Shown here: one piece after another, positions 12,201 through 24,547 of the stretch
Position numbering within the stretch: the first letter of the stretch is position 1
Layout: each line of letters begins with the position of its first letter
Program-made: the position numbers and the translations under genes
The notes under the pieces: generated by a model
Database searches by the model: none
Seen by the model: the letters and a program-made list of their open reading frames with translations, nothing else
What the model was told of the DNA's origin: nothing
NCBI GenBank assembly: GCA_951812925.1
Contig: OX638370.1
Span: forward strand, 1-64,000
Origin: Calliopum simillimum
Taxonomy: Eukaryota; Arthropoda; Insecta; Diptera; Lauxaniidae
DNA length: 64,000 nt
Direction of reading: 5' to 3'

Positions 12201-15200
12201 GAACGAAAGACGAAACATATGTCACTATAGCCGTGTTTTTATTTTAATCCGTTCCTTAATTTGTCATAATTATGTGTTAGAAAAATGCATTGATAGATTT
12301 ATTTATATGTAAATCGATCTTTGCAAATACAATTTGGGAGAACACGCCCTGATAACTAGGCAACAAAACTGGCAAAAGTCGGCTTCGCAGCCGCTCAAAA
12401 GGCTAGTTGATTGGTTAACGACTTGTGCTACCAACCGGGAGGTCGTTGGTTCAACTCCCGCCCAGGCCAACACACACACACACAAAAGTTTTTCAACTTG
12501 CAATTTGTTTTTTTAATTACATATAATTAATTTAGGTAAAATAAATATACATATGTAATTATAATTACAACAAAAATAGTCTGATGAGTCTTTGTGGCGA
12601 ACGAAAGACGAAACATATGTCACTATAGCCGTGTTTTTATTTTAATCCGTTCCTTAATTTGTCATAATTATGTGTTAGAAAAATGCATTGATAGATTTAT
12701 TTATATGTAAATCGATCTTTGCAAATACAATTTGGGAGAACACGCCCTGATAACTAGGCAACAAAACTGGCAAAAGTCGGCTTCGCAGCCGCTCAAAAGG
12801 CTAGTTGATTGGTTAACGACTTGTGCTACCAACCGGGAGGTCGTTGGTTCAACTCCCGCCCAGGCCAACACACACACACACAAAAGTTTTTCAACTTGCA
12901 ATTTGTTTTTTTAATTACATATAATTAATTTAGGTAAAATAAATATACATATGTAATTATAATTACAACAAAAATAGTCTGATGAGTCTTTGTGGCGAAC
13001 GAAAGACGAAACATATGTCACTATAGCCGTGTTTTTATTTTAATCCGTTCCTTAATTTGTCATAATTATGTGTTAGAAAAATGCATTGATAGATTTATTT
13101 ATATGTAAATCGATCTTTGCAAATACAATTTGGGAGAACACGCCCTGATAACTAGGCAACAAAACTGGCAAAAGTCGGCTTCGCAGCCGCTCAAAAGGCT
13201 AGTTGATTGGTTAACGACTTGTGCTACCAACCGGGAGGTCGTTGGTTCAACTCCCGCCCAGGCCAACACACACACACACAAAAGTTTTTCAACTTGCAAT
13301 TTGTTTTTTTAATTACATATAATTAATTTAGGTAAAATAAATATACATATGTAATTATAATTACAACAAAAATAGTCTGATGAGTCTTTGTGGCGAACGA
13401 AAGACGAAACATATGTCACTATAGCCGTGTTTTTATTTTAATCCGTTCCTTAATTTGTCATAATTATGTGTTAGAAAAATGCATTGATAGATTTATTTAT
13501 ATGTAAATCGATCTTTGCAAATACAATTTGGGAGAACACGCCCTGATAACTAGGCAACAAAACTGGCAAAAGTCGGCTTCGCAGCCGCTCAAAAGGCTAG
13601 TTGATTGGTTAACGACTTGTGCTACCAACCGGGAGGTCGTTGGTTCAACTCCCGCCCAGGCCAACACACACACACACAAAAGTTTTTCAACTTGCAATTT
13701 GTTTTTTTAATTACATATAATTAATTTAGGTAAAATAAATATACATATGTAATTATAATTACAACAAAAATAGTCTGATGAGTCTTTGTGGCGAACGAAA
13801 GACGAAACATATGTCACTATAGCCGTGTTTTTATTTTAATCCGTTCCTTAATTTGTCATAATTATGTGTTAGAAAAATGCATTGATAGATTTATTTATAT
13901 GTAAATCGATCTTTGCAAATACAATTTGGGAGAACACGCCCTGATAACTAGGCAACAAAACTGGCAAAAGTCGGCTTCGCAGCCGCTCAAAAGGCTAGTT
14001 GATTGGTTAACGACTTGTGCTACCAACCGGGAGGTCGTTGGTTCAACTCCCGCCCAGGCCAACACACACACACACAAAAGTTTTTCAACTTGCAATTTGT
14101 TTTTTTAATTACATATAATTAATTTAGGTAAAATAAATATACATATGTAATTATAATTACAACAAAAATAGTCTGATGAGTCTTTGTGGCGAACGAAAGA
14201 CGAAACATATGTCACTATAGCCGTGTTTTTATTTTAATCCGTTCCTTAATTTGTCATAATTATGTGTTAGAAAAATGCATTGATAGATTTATTTATATGT
14301 AAATCGATCTTTGCAAATACAATTTGGGAGAACACGCCCTGATAACTAGGCAACAAAACTGGCAAAAGTCGGCTTCGCAGCCGCTCAAAAGGCTAGTTGA
14401 TTGGTTAACGACTTGTGCTACCAACCGGGAGGTCGTTGGTTCAACTCCCGCCCAGGCCAACACACACACACACAAAAGTTTTTCAACTTGCAATTTGTTT
14501 TTTTAATTACATATAATTAATTTAGGTAAAATAAATATACATATGTAATTATAATTACAACAAAAATAGTCTGATGAGTCTTTGTGGCGAACGAAAGACG
14601 AAACATATGTCACTATAGCCGTGTTTTTATTTTAATCCGTTCCTTAATTTGTCATAATTATGTGTTAGAAAAATGCATTGATAGATTTATTTATATGTAA
14701 ATCGATCTTTGCAAATACAATTTGGGAGAACACGCCCTGATAACTAGGCAACAAAACTGGCAAAAGTCGGCTTCGCAGCCGCTCAAAAGGCTAGTTGATT
14801 GGTTAACGACTTGTGCTACCAACCGGGAGGTCGTTGGTTCAACTCCCGCCCAGGCCAACACACACACACACAAAAGTTTTTCAACTTGCAATTTGTTTTT
14901 TTAATTACATATAATTAATTTAGGTAAAATAAATATACATATGTAATTATAATTACAACAAAAATAGTCTGATGAGTCTTTGTGGCGAACGAAAGACGAA
15001 ACATATGTCACTATAGCCGTGTTTTTATTTTAATCCGTTCCTTAATTTGTCATAATTATGTGTTAGAAAAATGCATTGATAGATTTATTTATATGTAAAT
15101 CGATCTTTGCAAATACAATTTGGGAGAACACGCCCTGATAACTAGGCAACAAAACTGGCAAAAGTCGGCTTCGCAGCCGCTCAAAAGGCTAGTTGATTGG

Positions 15201-17351
15201 TTAACGACTTGTGCTACCAACCGGGAGGTCGTTGGTTCAACTCCCGCCCAGGCCAACACACACACACACAAAAGTTTTTCAACTTGCAATTTGTTTTTTT
15301 AATTACATATAATTAATTTAGGTAAAATAAATATACATATGTAATTATAATTACAACAAAAATAGTCTGATGAGTCTTTGTGGCGAACGAAAGACGAAAC
15401 ATATGTCACTATAGCCGTGTTTTTATTTTAATCCGTTCCTTAATTTGTCATAATTATGTGTTAGAAAAATGCATTGATAGATTTATTTATATGTAAATCG
15501 ATCTTTGCAAATACAATTTGGGAGAACACGCCCTGATAACTAGGCAACAAAACTGGCAAAAGTCGGCTTCGCAGCCGCTCAAAAGGCTAGTTGATTGGTT
15601 AACGACTTGTGCTACCAACCGGGAGGTCGTTGGTTCAACTCCCGCCCAGGCCAACACACACACACACAAAAGTTTTTCAACTTGCAATTTGTTTTTTTAA
15701 TTACATATAATTAATTTAGGTAAAATAAATATACATATGTAATTATAATTACAACAAAAATAGTCTGATGAGTCTTTGTGGCGAACGAAAGACGAAACAT
15801 ATGTCACTATAGCCGTGTTTTTATTTTAATCCGTTCCTTAATTTGTCATAATTATGTGTTAGAAAAATGCATTGATAGATTTATTTATATGTAAATCGAT
15901 CTTTGCAAATACAATTTGGGAGAACACGCCCTGATAACTAGGCAACAAAACTGGCAAAAGTCGGCTTCGCAGCCGCTCAAAAGGCTAGTTGATTGGTTAA
16001 CGACTTGTGCTACCAACCGGGAGGTCGTTGGTTCAACTCCCGCCCAGGCCAACACACACACACACAAAAGTTTTTCAACTTGCAATTTGTTTTTTTAATT
16101 ACATATAATTAATTTAGGTAAAATAAATATACATATGTAATTATAATTACAACAAAAATAGTCTGATGAGTCTTTGTGGCGAACGAAAGACGAAACATAT
16201 GTCACTATAGCCGTGTTTTTATTTTAATCCGTTCCTTAATTTGTCATAATTATGTGTTAGAAAAATGCATTGATAGATTTATTTATATGTAAATCGATCT
16301 TTGCAAATACAATTTGGGAGAACACGCCCTGATAACTAGGCAACAAAACTGGCAAAAGTCGGCTTCGCAGCCGCTCAAAAGGCTAGTTGATTGGTTAACG
16401 ACTTGTGCTACCAACCGGGAGGTCGTTGGTTCAACTCCCGCCCAGGCCAACACACACACACACAAAAGTTTTTCAACTTGCAATTTGTTTTTTTAATTAC
16501 ATATAATTAATTTAGGTAAAATAAATATACATATGTAATTATAATTACAACAAAAATAGTCTGATGAGTCTTTGTGGCGAACGAAAGACGAAACATATGT
16601 CACTATAGCCGTGTTTTTATTTTAATCCGTTCCTTAATTTGTCATAATTATGTGTTAGAAAAATGCATTGATAGATTTATTTATATGTAAATCGATCTTT
16701 GCAAATACAATTTGGGAGAACACGCCCTGATAACTAGGCAACAAAACTGGCAAAAGTCGGCTTCGCAGCCGCTCAAAAGGCTAGTTGATTGGTTAACGAC
16801 TTGTGCTACCAACCGGGAGGTCGTTGGTTCAACTCCCGCCCAGGCCAACACACACACACACAAAAGTTTTTCAACTTGCAATTTGTTTTTTTAATTACAT
16901 ATAATTAATTTAGGTAAAATAAATATACATATGTAATTATAATTACAACAAAAATAGTCTGATGAGTCTTTGTGGCGAACGAAAGACGAAACATATGTCA
17001 CTATAGCCGTGTTTTTATTTTAATCCGTTCCTTAATTTGTCATAATTATGTGTTAGAAAAATGCATTGATAGATTTATTTATATGTAAATCGATCTTTGC
17101 AAATACAATTTGGGAGAACACGCCCTGATAACTAGGCAACAAAACTGGCAAAAGTCGGCTTCGCAGCCGCTCAAAAGGCTAGTTGATTGGTTAACGACTT
17201 GTGCTACCAACCGGGAGGTCGTTGGTTCAACTCCCGCCCAGGCCAACACACACACACACAAAAGTTTTTCAACTTGCAATTTGTTTTTTTAATTACATAT
17301 AATTAATTTAGGTAAAATAAATATACATATGTAATTATAATTACAACAAAA

Positions 17352-17402
17352 ATAGTCTGATGAGTCTTTGTGGCGAACGAAAGACGAAACATATGTCACT
17401 AT
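17352..17402 (+). ncRNA. Type I hammerhead ribozyme, last copy of the array
   Basis: This is the same 51-nt core as at 238-288, shifted by 43 x 398 nt, with no visible change. It is followed by about 100 nt of normal unit sequence before the array ends at 17502, so the last cleavage product would run into unique flanking DNA. Confidence 0.92.
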
Positions 17403-17502
17403 AGCCGTGTTTTTATTTTAATCCGTTCCTTAATTTGTCATAATTATGTGTTAGAAAAATGCATTGATAGATTTATTTATATGTAAATCGATCTTTGCAA
17501 AT

Positions 17503-18225
17503 TATGACTAAAAAAGTGCAATTAAAAATCTATTTTTAGAATTTTTATTTCAGTAGTATTTTCACGTTGCTGTGATTCTCATCTAGTTTATGCTAAAAGA
17601 TATATAAAGCAGGCTTGTTAATCTATGCGTTAATATGAGCAAAATCTGTCTGCTATAACATGGCAGTGAGCACAGTATGAATTTGTATGTACAGTGGTTC
17701 TGAATTGATATTTAATTTGGAATGCTGTGTAAGTAGGATATTTTGTATTCTAATAAAATATGTATAAACAAAATTTGCGTTGAAATTGTATCCAGCATTT
17801 ATGTTGCTCGGCATTGGCTAAAAATATTGGTGTTTTTTATCAGAAAAACGAAAATTCGATTTGATTGAAATTTACAAATGTGCTAGGGGGTATTTGATTC
17901 TTTTTAGCGTCTTGTAAAACAATCACTAAACGAAGCAGAATGAATTAACCAGAAAATTCCCAAAAAAAAATAAATTTTTTGGACGGCTTGTGAGCATTGC
18001 GAAACCAACCTGGCGATCGTAGAAGATCCAACCACGTTAGAGAAGCATTATATACGTTAACTTTTATAGGCTTCACCATAGGTTTAACCAGAGCAAACGT
18101 ATTAGCCGATATTATGAATAACATATCAAGCGCCCTTTATTTATCATTTAGCATAGACTAGATGAGAATCACAAAAGCAACAAAAATATTGGTCAAGTAA
18201 AAATTGAAAACAAACAAAAGCGAAT
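17503..18225. other. Array flank with a ~32-bp inverted-repeat pair
   Basis: This is unique AT-rich DNA without a credible gene. The segment 17566-17597 is repeated in reverse at 18148-18183 with one mismatch and a three-base insertion, about 550 bp apart. This suggests the ends of a small non-autonomous inverted-repeat element or foldback. I see no target duplication. Confidence 0.5.
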
Positions 18226-19454
18226 GGTCCATTCAGTACGTCGAATACGTCACGTCGTTTTTTTTCAACTGACCAGCGTTGCCATCAACTCAAAAGGGAG
18301 AGTGTCACAGCGATTCAAAAAAGGTGTCATATAACACCCTCTGATTGTACAAATTGGTGTCATATAACACCCTTCATTTTTATACCCTACACCCAGGGTA
18401 TATTCACTTTGTCCTTCCGTTTGTAACGCAGAGAAGGAGGCGTGGCAGACATGGAAAAGTATATATATTCTTGATCAGCGTCATCTTCTGAGTCGATATA
18501 GCTATGTCCGTCCGTCTGGCTGGCTGGCTGGGTTGCTGGCTGGCTGTGTGTGGAAATACATTTTTTGGGAAAACTAAGCAAGATAATTCAATGAAATTCG
18601 GTGCACAGCTTCCGTCGTCAAAGTTAGCTCGGGGGATTGAAAATGAGCGCAATCGGCCAACGGACACGCCTACCTCCCATACAAAAAATATATTCAAAAT
18701 GCAACTTTTGGAGTATTTTTCTCGATAATGCAACCAAAATACCCATAAATTCTACGAATTGTAAGCGCAAGCTCTGAGCAAGAACTGTGCGAATTCGGAC
18801 AAGAGTGGCACCTCTCATATAAGCAAAAGCTTCAAAACGCTATACTGAAACCGTTTTTTGAGATAATCGAACTAAATATTACTCAGACGCTAAGAATTAT
18901 AAATGCAAGCTTTAAGCAAAAACTGGATAAAATCGGACAAAAGGGCGTGGCACCTCCGTGACACCTTGTGGAAAATCGCGGTGTCACAAAAATCTGATAT
19001 TTTTTCGGTGTCACAGACAAAAACTAAGTGTCACATGTGACACCGAAAGTGTCACAATGGCAACGCTGCAACTGACTGCGACGCATTCGACGGAGGCACC
19101 TGGCCCAATGAATACTTTCAAAACGGATTAAAACATCACAATTTTTTTTATAATATTAATTTCAAATTTTTATTTTTGCACTTGCACAGCTCCAATATTT
19201 TTTTATTCCAATATTATTTAAAATATAAAACAAAAACGATAAAGAAAAAAAAAAACAACAAATGAAATTGAAAATAAATTTATTTTACGGTTGTCAAATC
19301 ACACGACGTACGTCGAAAGTTGGGAGTTGGGCAACTTTTGTACGTTGCGTTGACGGTGACGTACTGATTGGGTCGCACTTGATATAAACTCATATTTTGA
19401 ACTTAGCTGTCAGTCGTAAAAAACAACGTGACGTACTCGACGTACTGAATGGAC
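18226..19454. mobile_element. Inverted-repeat (MITE-like) element with ~48-bp termini
   Basis: The left end (18226-18274, starting ggtccattcagtacgtcg) and right end (19408-19454, ending actgaatggacc) are near-perfect reverse complements over nearly 50 bp. A second inverted pair, agcgttgccat near 18274 and atggcaacgct near 19057, lies just inside. There is no transposase reading frame, so the element is non-autonomous. The interior is occupied by a different dispersed repeat (18374-18957) framed by GTGTCAC motifs, so at least two insertions are nested. No clear target duplication is visible. Confidence 0.7.
18374..18957 (-). repeat. Dispersed 'agggtata'-ended repeat, inverted copy
   Basis: Read on the minus strand, this matches 60640-61157. 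Both contain the terminal ataccctacacccagggta block, the constant segment about aacgcagagaaggaggcg, the cgatatagctatgtccgtc segment with its tggctggctgg tract, and 'gaggtgccac' modules. It resembles a dispersed repeat common in fly intergenic DNA whose class I cannot name. Its short reading frames are not genes. Confidence 0.75.
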
Positions 19455-20510
19455 CGTTTCCTAAATAGCTCAAGGCTTTAAGCCTTAAACACATAGCTTA
19501 AACACAATTGGAGCGTACGACGAATTTCGCCCGACGAATATTCGCTGTCAAAATTAAAACACACAAGAGTATATGAAGCATAGCGGCAGCGAAGCAAACA
19601 TTTTGAAATTATCGACTTCAACTGTAGCAGCAAGCGATCGGATTTCGTAAAAGAGCTTCGGCTCTGCTACTGCTTATGAATTGAAAAAACAGCACAGCAC
19701 AGCAGACAGTTCAATTTTAAATTTGTGCTTCGACTGTAGTGCAGTGCTGCGTAATTTTTCTATAGTCGCAGCACAGCAAATCAATAGGCTAAAAAATAGC
19801 TCAGCAAAATCAAACCCTGTGTATAATAAGTTATTTTCCAAACGTTTTTGTTTGTTGGGTTGTTTTCAAAATATTTGTGAGCTGATGTTTGTTCGTTTGA
19901 AATTTGGTGGAGTTATCTTGAATAACGTTCTCAGCATAGCGCTTCGCAAATTTTCCTTATATCGGAGGTGCTACACCCTTTCGTTCGAATTGACCTTGCT
20001 CTTAAACAGAGCTTGCACCAACTACCTTTATTATGAAATTTGAAGTGCCACGCCCCCTGGCCCGAGTTTCAACTAACTTTGCCTAATGTCTATGCGAAAT
20101 TTCGTTGCATATCGCAAAAGAAAATTTTTTCGTTAGTTTTTTTGGCAGCATTGCGTTACAAACAGAACAATCCATAGAGGCTGGCCGCCCATTAATTACG
20201 TAAGATGTTTTTAGCATATTTTTGACCACCCTCTCCCTTACGTAAAAAATCGTAAGATTTTTCACTACCCGCTCCCCTATCCTATCTTACGCAAGAATTC
20301 CATGTTCTGAATGATCCCTGCAAACAGTGTACTAGGTACAAACGGCGTATGTATCGGGGACACAAACACGTATTTTTTTTTGTTTGTTTTTGAAAATCAC
20401 ATAGAAATTGCCGTACTCTTTCAATAACGTTTACATTGCTGTCGGGAAAAATACAGGCATTGGTTTTGTCGTACCAATACTTGTATTGTATCGGTTACTC
20501 GTCCCTGCAT
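19455..20510. other. Repeat-derived non-coding DNA
   Basis: I see no convincing gene; the 120-codon frame at 19681-20043 has no recognisable features. Around 19960-20080 there is a decayed piece of the dispersed repeat seen at 60300-60840 (shared gaggtgctacacc and agagcttgca words). Around 20190-20290, ttacgtaag words alternate with C-rich cccctccc tracts. A similar block lies at 24530-24690. Confidence 0.45.
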
Positions 20511-20520
20511 AAATACTTAG

Positions 20521-20664
20521 ATACGCATACTGGGACTGTATCTGTTATACGTATCTGAAATAGTACGAGTACGTTTCTAAATAAGCGTACAGGTACTATA
20601 CTCGTTACACGTATCTACAATAATCCGGGTACGTTTTTAAGCACGCGTACTGGTACTGTATCTT
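20521..20664. repeat. 60-bp tandem repeat, ~2.4 copies
   Basis: The segments 20521-20580, 20581-20640 and 20641-20664 align in exact 60-bp register with point differences (gcgtactggtactgtatct core, then gtacgtttctaa). A more diverged copy precedes them at about 20468-20520. The unit is rich in GTAC/TACG steps. No function is evident. Confidence 0.75.
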
Positions 20665-21187
20665 GTAGGTATGCTGATTAAAATCCCATTTAAAATCCAA
20701 AAAAAAAAACGAAAACTTGAAGAATTCCATGCGAAATTTTATTTCACAATAATGGTGATCACATTTCATCGGCCTTAAAGGCCTAAAAATTACAAATTGG
20801 AATGAATTAAATTAAAGTTACAAAATAGTAAACGCTAGTCTTACTAAATAACCGTAGAGATATTAGCCAATCCAATGATCTTCCGGAGTGCTTTTCTTGT
20901 ATTAAAATACTCACTTCTACATGGCTTCTGTGGCTACCACTGTATCTGTAAATTATATTAGAAAGTAATTTACAATAAAATTTTAAATTTGTAATAAATT
21001 TAATATTTAGTTAAAAAACTATGTCCATTAGACTGCCTGAGACAAACATATGAAATGTGCAAAGTTGTAATTTTTTTACTCCCCGTAAAATAGAGATCAA
21101 AGAAAGTTAGAAAAAAACAATTGGAATTAGTGGGAAAACTCAGTTGGTTTTCGATTAGAGTTTCAAAAATGGACTGTCACCCCTTGC

Positions 21188-21517
21188 TTGGATTCGGCAA
21201 TATTAAGTTGTTATTTTAATATTCAGAGAAAAATCCAGCAATCAAAATGGAACACGTCGAACACCTTTTTAAGCACACATAATCCTTCCTTAGTAAGACT
21301 CAACTATAACTCAAAATTATCCATAAAAGAATGCATTTCTATAGCCAGAGTCAGACTTGGAAAAACATTGTTCACCACAAAACATTTATTTGATAGAACC
21401 ACTCCAATAGAATGTGAATATTGTACCACTTTACTCATTGTTCAGCACATTTTAGCTGACTGTCCAGTTTCAAGAAAAAACCAACCAATTCAAAAATTAT
21501 TAGACTGCAGCATATGA
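21188..21517 (+). pseudogene. Non-LTR retrotransposon ORF2 C-terminus, copy 1
   Basis: The frame is open from 21131 to the stop just after 21514. It encodes the tail of a LINE ORF2 protein: an RVRLGKTLFT stretch followed by a CX2CX7HX4C knuckle (CEYC...H...C near residues 76-92). This pattern is typical of I/Jockey/R1-like elements after the reverse transcriptase and RNase H regions. Those upstream domains are absent, so it is a 5'-truncated insertion. An AT-rich 3' UTR follows. The TTG at 21188 is not a genuine start. Confidence 0.75.
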
Positions 21518-22074
21518 GATTCCTACAAAATTATTAAAGAATGTTTAGCGAAACACAGTTTATCTATGACTGATATTTAATATATGTAAATACTTCTATT
21601 ACTAGTACTTATGACCCTGTTGCCCCGTACCTTTATACTTTATAAATTTATTTATAAAGTAAAATACTTAAATAGATAAATAATTTTTGCGTATTGTTAG
21701 GTAAGGTAAGCAGCGCGGGAGATGGCAATTGTCATCATAACTTAGGCGATATATAACTTTGTTGTCAACCTATATGATCCATTTAGAAATGTTTATAAGC
21801 TCCAAAATAGATTTGGGATTCTATTGAGCAATATCTTTTAAAGAGTCGAAGAAGTGACTAAATGTGCTGAAGGCATCTTTTGTAAAGAATAATCAGAAAA
21901 AAAAATGTTAACTTTGCACATAAGGGAACTCTTATGGACAAGAGCTAGAAGGATACATTTTGTATGCGACACTCACCATTAGATCAAAGAAAGTTAGAAA
22001 AAAACAATTGGAATTAGTGGGAAAACTCAGTTGGTTTTCGATTAGAGTTTCAAAAATGGACTGTCACCCCTTGC

Positions 22075-22404
22075 TTGGATTCGGCAATATTAAGTTGTTA
22101 TTTTAATATTCAGAGAAAAATCCAGCAATCAAAATGGAACACGTCGAACACCTTTTTAAGCACACATAATCCTTCCTTAGTAAGACTCAACTATAACTCA
22201 AAATTATCCATAAAAGAATGCATTTCTATAGCCAGAGTCAGACTTGGAAAAACATTGTTCACCACAAAACATTTATTTGATAGAACCACTCCAATAGAAT
22301 GTGAATATTGTACCACTTTACTCATTGTTCAGCACATTTTAGCTGACTGTCCAGTTTCAAGAAAAAACCAACCAATTCAAAAATTATTAGACTGCAGCAT
22401 ATGA
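22075..22404 (+). pseudogene. Non-LTR retrotransposon ORF2 C-terminus, copy 2
   Basis: This is the second copy of the truncated ORF2 tail, 887 bp downstream and identical at the protein level, with the same CX2CX7HX4C knuckle and the same 3' sequence. It exists only because of the tandem duplication. Confidence 0.75.
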
Positions 22405-23484
22405 GATTCCTACAAAATTATTAAAGAATGTTTAGCGAAACACAGTTTATCTATGACTGATATTTAATATATGTAAATACTTCTATTACTAGTACTTATG
22501 ACCCTGTTGCCCCGTACCTTTATACTTTATAAATTTATTTATAAAGTAAAATACTTAAATAGATAAATAATTTTTGCGTATTGTTAGGTAAGGTAAGCAG
22601 CGCGGGAGATGGCAATTGTCATCATAACTTAGGCGATATATAACTTTGTTGTCAACCTATATGATCCATTTAGAAATGTTTATAAGCTCCAAAATAGATT
22701 TGGGATTCTATTGAGCAATATCTTTTAAAGAGTCGAAGAAGTGACTAAATGTGCTGAAGGCATCTTTTGTAAAGAATAATCAGAAAAAAAAATGTTAACT
22801 TTGCACATAAGGGAACTCTTATGGACAAGAGCTAGAAGGATACATTTTGTATGCGACACTCACCATTAGCTAACTTTTTAAGAAAACTTCTTGAGAGGTA
22901 TCTTCGCAGAGCAGACACTTCAATGTGCAAGGGATTGCAAGCAACTCTTAAAGAAAATAAATAAAGAGCAATTGAATTTTTTTTTAAATTCAAAGATTTC
23001 CATCACCAACTACTACTCACCCTGGACTGAGATAATCGCTCACCAGTTCATTATGTTGTGATTTCATATTGTCTTGAAATTTAAATTTTGTTTTTTAAAT
23101 TTGAATACTCAAAATTGACAGAAAACTATATGTCGAAAAAATAGCGGTACGAATACCTAGAAAATACAGGAAATGTTCCAGATACTCGTACGTGAAACAA
23201 AAATGGAAATAAAAAAATAAAGAAATGTAAAAAATTCAAATACAACCGGTACTCATTTTTTGCAGGGATATTATTAAATATTTTTGGTGTTTTACAACAA
23301 AGTAGTAATATTCATTTAAATTTATGTAGAACTAAATAAGTCAAAAATTTAAAAAACTTTTTTTATCAAAAGAAAGATTGAGCGTTACAATTTTCTTTTT
23401 ATGACAATAAATCTGTGGCCACAATAAATAACTGAGCAATTCGATTTTTATCAAATGCCACAGAATCATACATCGTTTTGTGGG

Positions 23485-24330
23485 GCACAGTGGGCTCCTA
23501 TGTGTTTTCAGTTTGACTTTATTGACGACAAAATCGTGGTATTGGGATGTGTTTGTACTCATTTCAGGATTATAAAACTGCTTCAAGTAAAATCGGAGCT
23601 GATCGGTTTCGAAAGTTACAGCCAATTACATGGTTTTTTATTTTCTACTGTACAGTAACAAAAAAGTTTAAATCAAAATGTCATGGATTCAACACGAAAT
23701 CACGTAAAATTATTCGTAAGGAATAATGGAATCTAAAAAACAGGGTTCTGAAATCAAACCCATTGGTTTCCTTTAAAATTCAATTTGAATTACATCAATA
23801 TCTTTTGTTTTTTCCAAAATATCTGAATCTTAAAAATTGAAAAGGCGCTAAAAATCCGTTTTTGGCTATATTTGGGGTTAAATATAGGACGAACGAAATA
23901 GTTATGCTATTTTATATTAATTGCATTATTTAGTACTATCCTTAGTCTTCACAATGAGTTACAAAATGAGCTCGTATTATTTTCCATTACAAAGCTATGA
24001 TCATTTTAAAAAGACATTAAATTTACATTTTCGGTAAATTTAAATGAGAGCCCCCCTAGGAGGTTGAGAAAAGGGACGAACATTTTAGAAACAAATGTTG
24101 AGGAGAGGAAAATGTAAGGAGTTGCTTATCAGTTTTTCCATCATAGGAAACTAATTTATTATTTACTGCACAGTATAAAAGAAAAAAAAAACATGTAATT
24201 GGTTGTAACTTACGAAACCGATCAGCTCCGATTTTACTTGAAGCAGTTCTATAATCCTGAAATGTGTGCGAACACATCCCCACACCCCGATTTTTTCGTC
24301 AACAAAGTCAAACTCAAAACACGTAAGAGC
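23485..24330. repeat. Foldback with ~165-bp imperfect arms
   Basis: The segment 23485-23660 reappears inverted at about 24165-24330, including the shared words aaaatcggagctgatcggtt and ttcaggattataaaactgc. The roughly 500-bp spacer contains text related to the palindrome at 49525-51069 (near-identical 'tatgatcattttaaaa' strings at about 23995 and 50200). The apparent ORFs on either strand are the same inverted repeat read twice. Confidence 0.7.
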
Positions 24331-24547
24331 CCACTGTGATGGGATTATGAGTTTTAAAAACTTTGAAATGCTCTCTTGAAAAGTAGTGATAAATAAACCA
24401 GGACCAAGACGACAACAGTCTTAGTCTTGGTTTTTACATTGAGTCCATACCATGACCAAGACTCAAGTTTTGAATTTTTGACCTATGATAAACCTGACGA
24501 TATGTGCGTTTCATTTGATGATAATATTGTGAATCTTACGTAAGATG

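Larger units (their letters stand above)
1..17502 (+). repeat. 398-bp hammerhead-ribozyme satellite array (~44 copies)
   Basis: A single 398-bp unit repeats head to tail. The motif starting at 1 recurs at 399, 797 and so on, and the periodicity breaks at 17503, giving 43.97 copies. The array starts before the window. All copies look identical by eye, and the short reading frames on both strands give identical translations in every copy. Each unit holds, in order, a CGGCT/AGCCG hairpin (42-55), a tRNA-like block with A and B boxes, a CA microsatellite (131-146), T-runs, an AT-rich stretch and a type I hammerhead (238-288). The short ORFs are not protein genes. Such homogeneity implies recent amplification, strong homogenisation or assembly duplication. 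Confidence 0.97.
21094..22867 (+). repeat. Exact 887-bp tandem duplication
   Basis: Copy 1 (21094-21980) and copy 2 (21981-22867) appear identical, and the reading frames within them give identical proteins. Each unit joins a fragment related to the foldback at 49525-51069 (gaaatgtgcaaagttgt and following text lie just upstream and at its start) to the 3' end of a non-LTR retrotransposon. The duplication therefore postdates a chimeric insertion. Full identity means it is very recent or an assembly duplicate. Confidence 0.9.

Noticed and set aside
363..17292. Repeated 60- and 66-codon open frames on both strands of the satellite
   Set aside because: They overlap the tRNA-like block in antisense and sense, recur only because the unit repeats, and have no coding features.
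1..17502. CRISPR-like array
   Set aside because: The whole 398-bp unit repeats with no unique spacers, and the genome is eukaryotic.
19681..20043. 120-codon plus-strand frame
   Set aside because: It has no recognisable domain or splice context and overlaps decayed dispersed-repeat sequence.
20160..20300. A ttacgtaag/cccctccc block as a regulatory site
   Set aside because: The similar block at 24530-24690 and its transposon-rich setting make a decayed dispersed repeat more likely.
23341..24283. Three short protein candidates
   Set aside because: They are the same inverted repeat read in opposite directions and include poly-A/T tracts.
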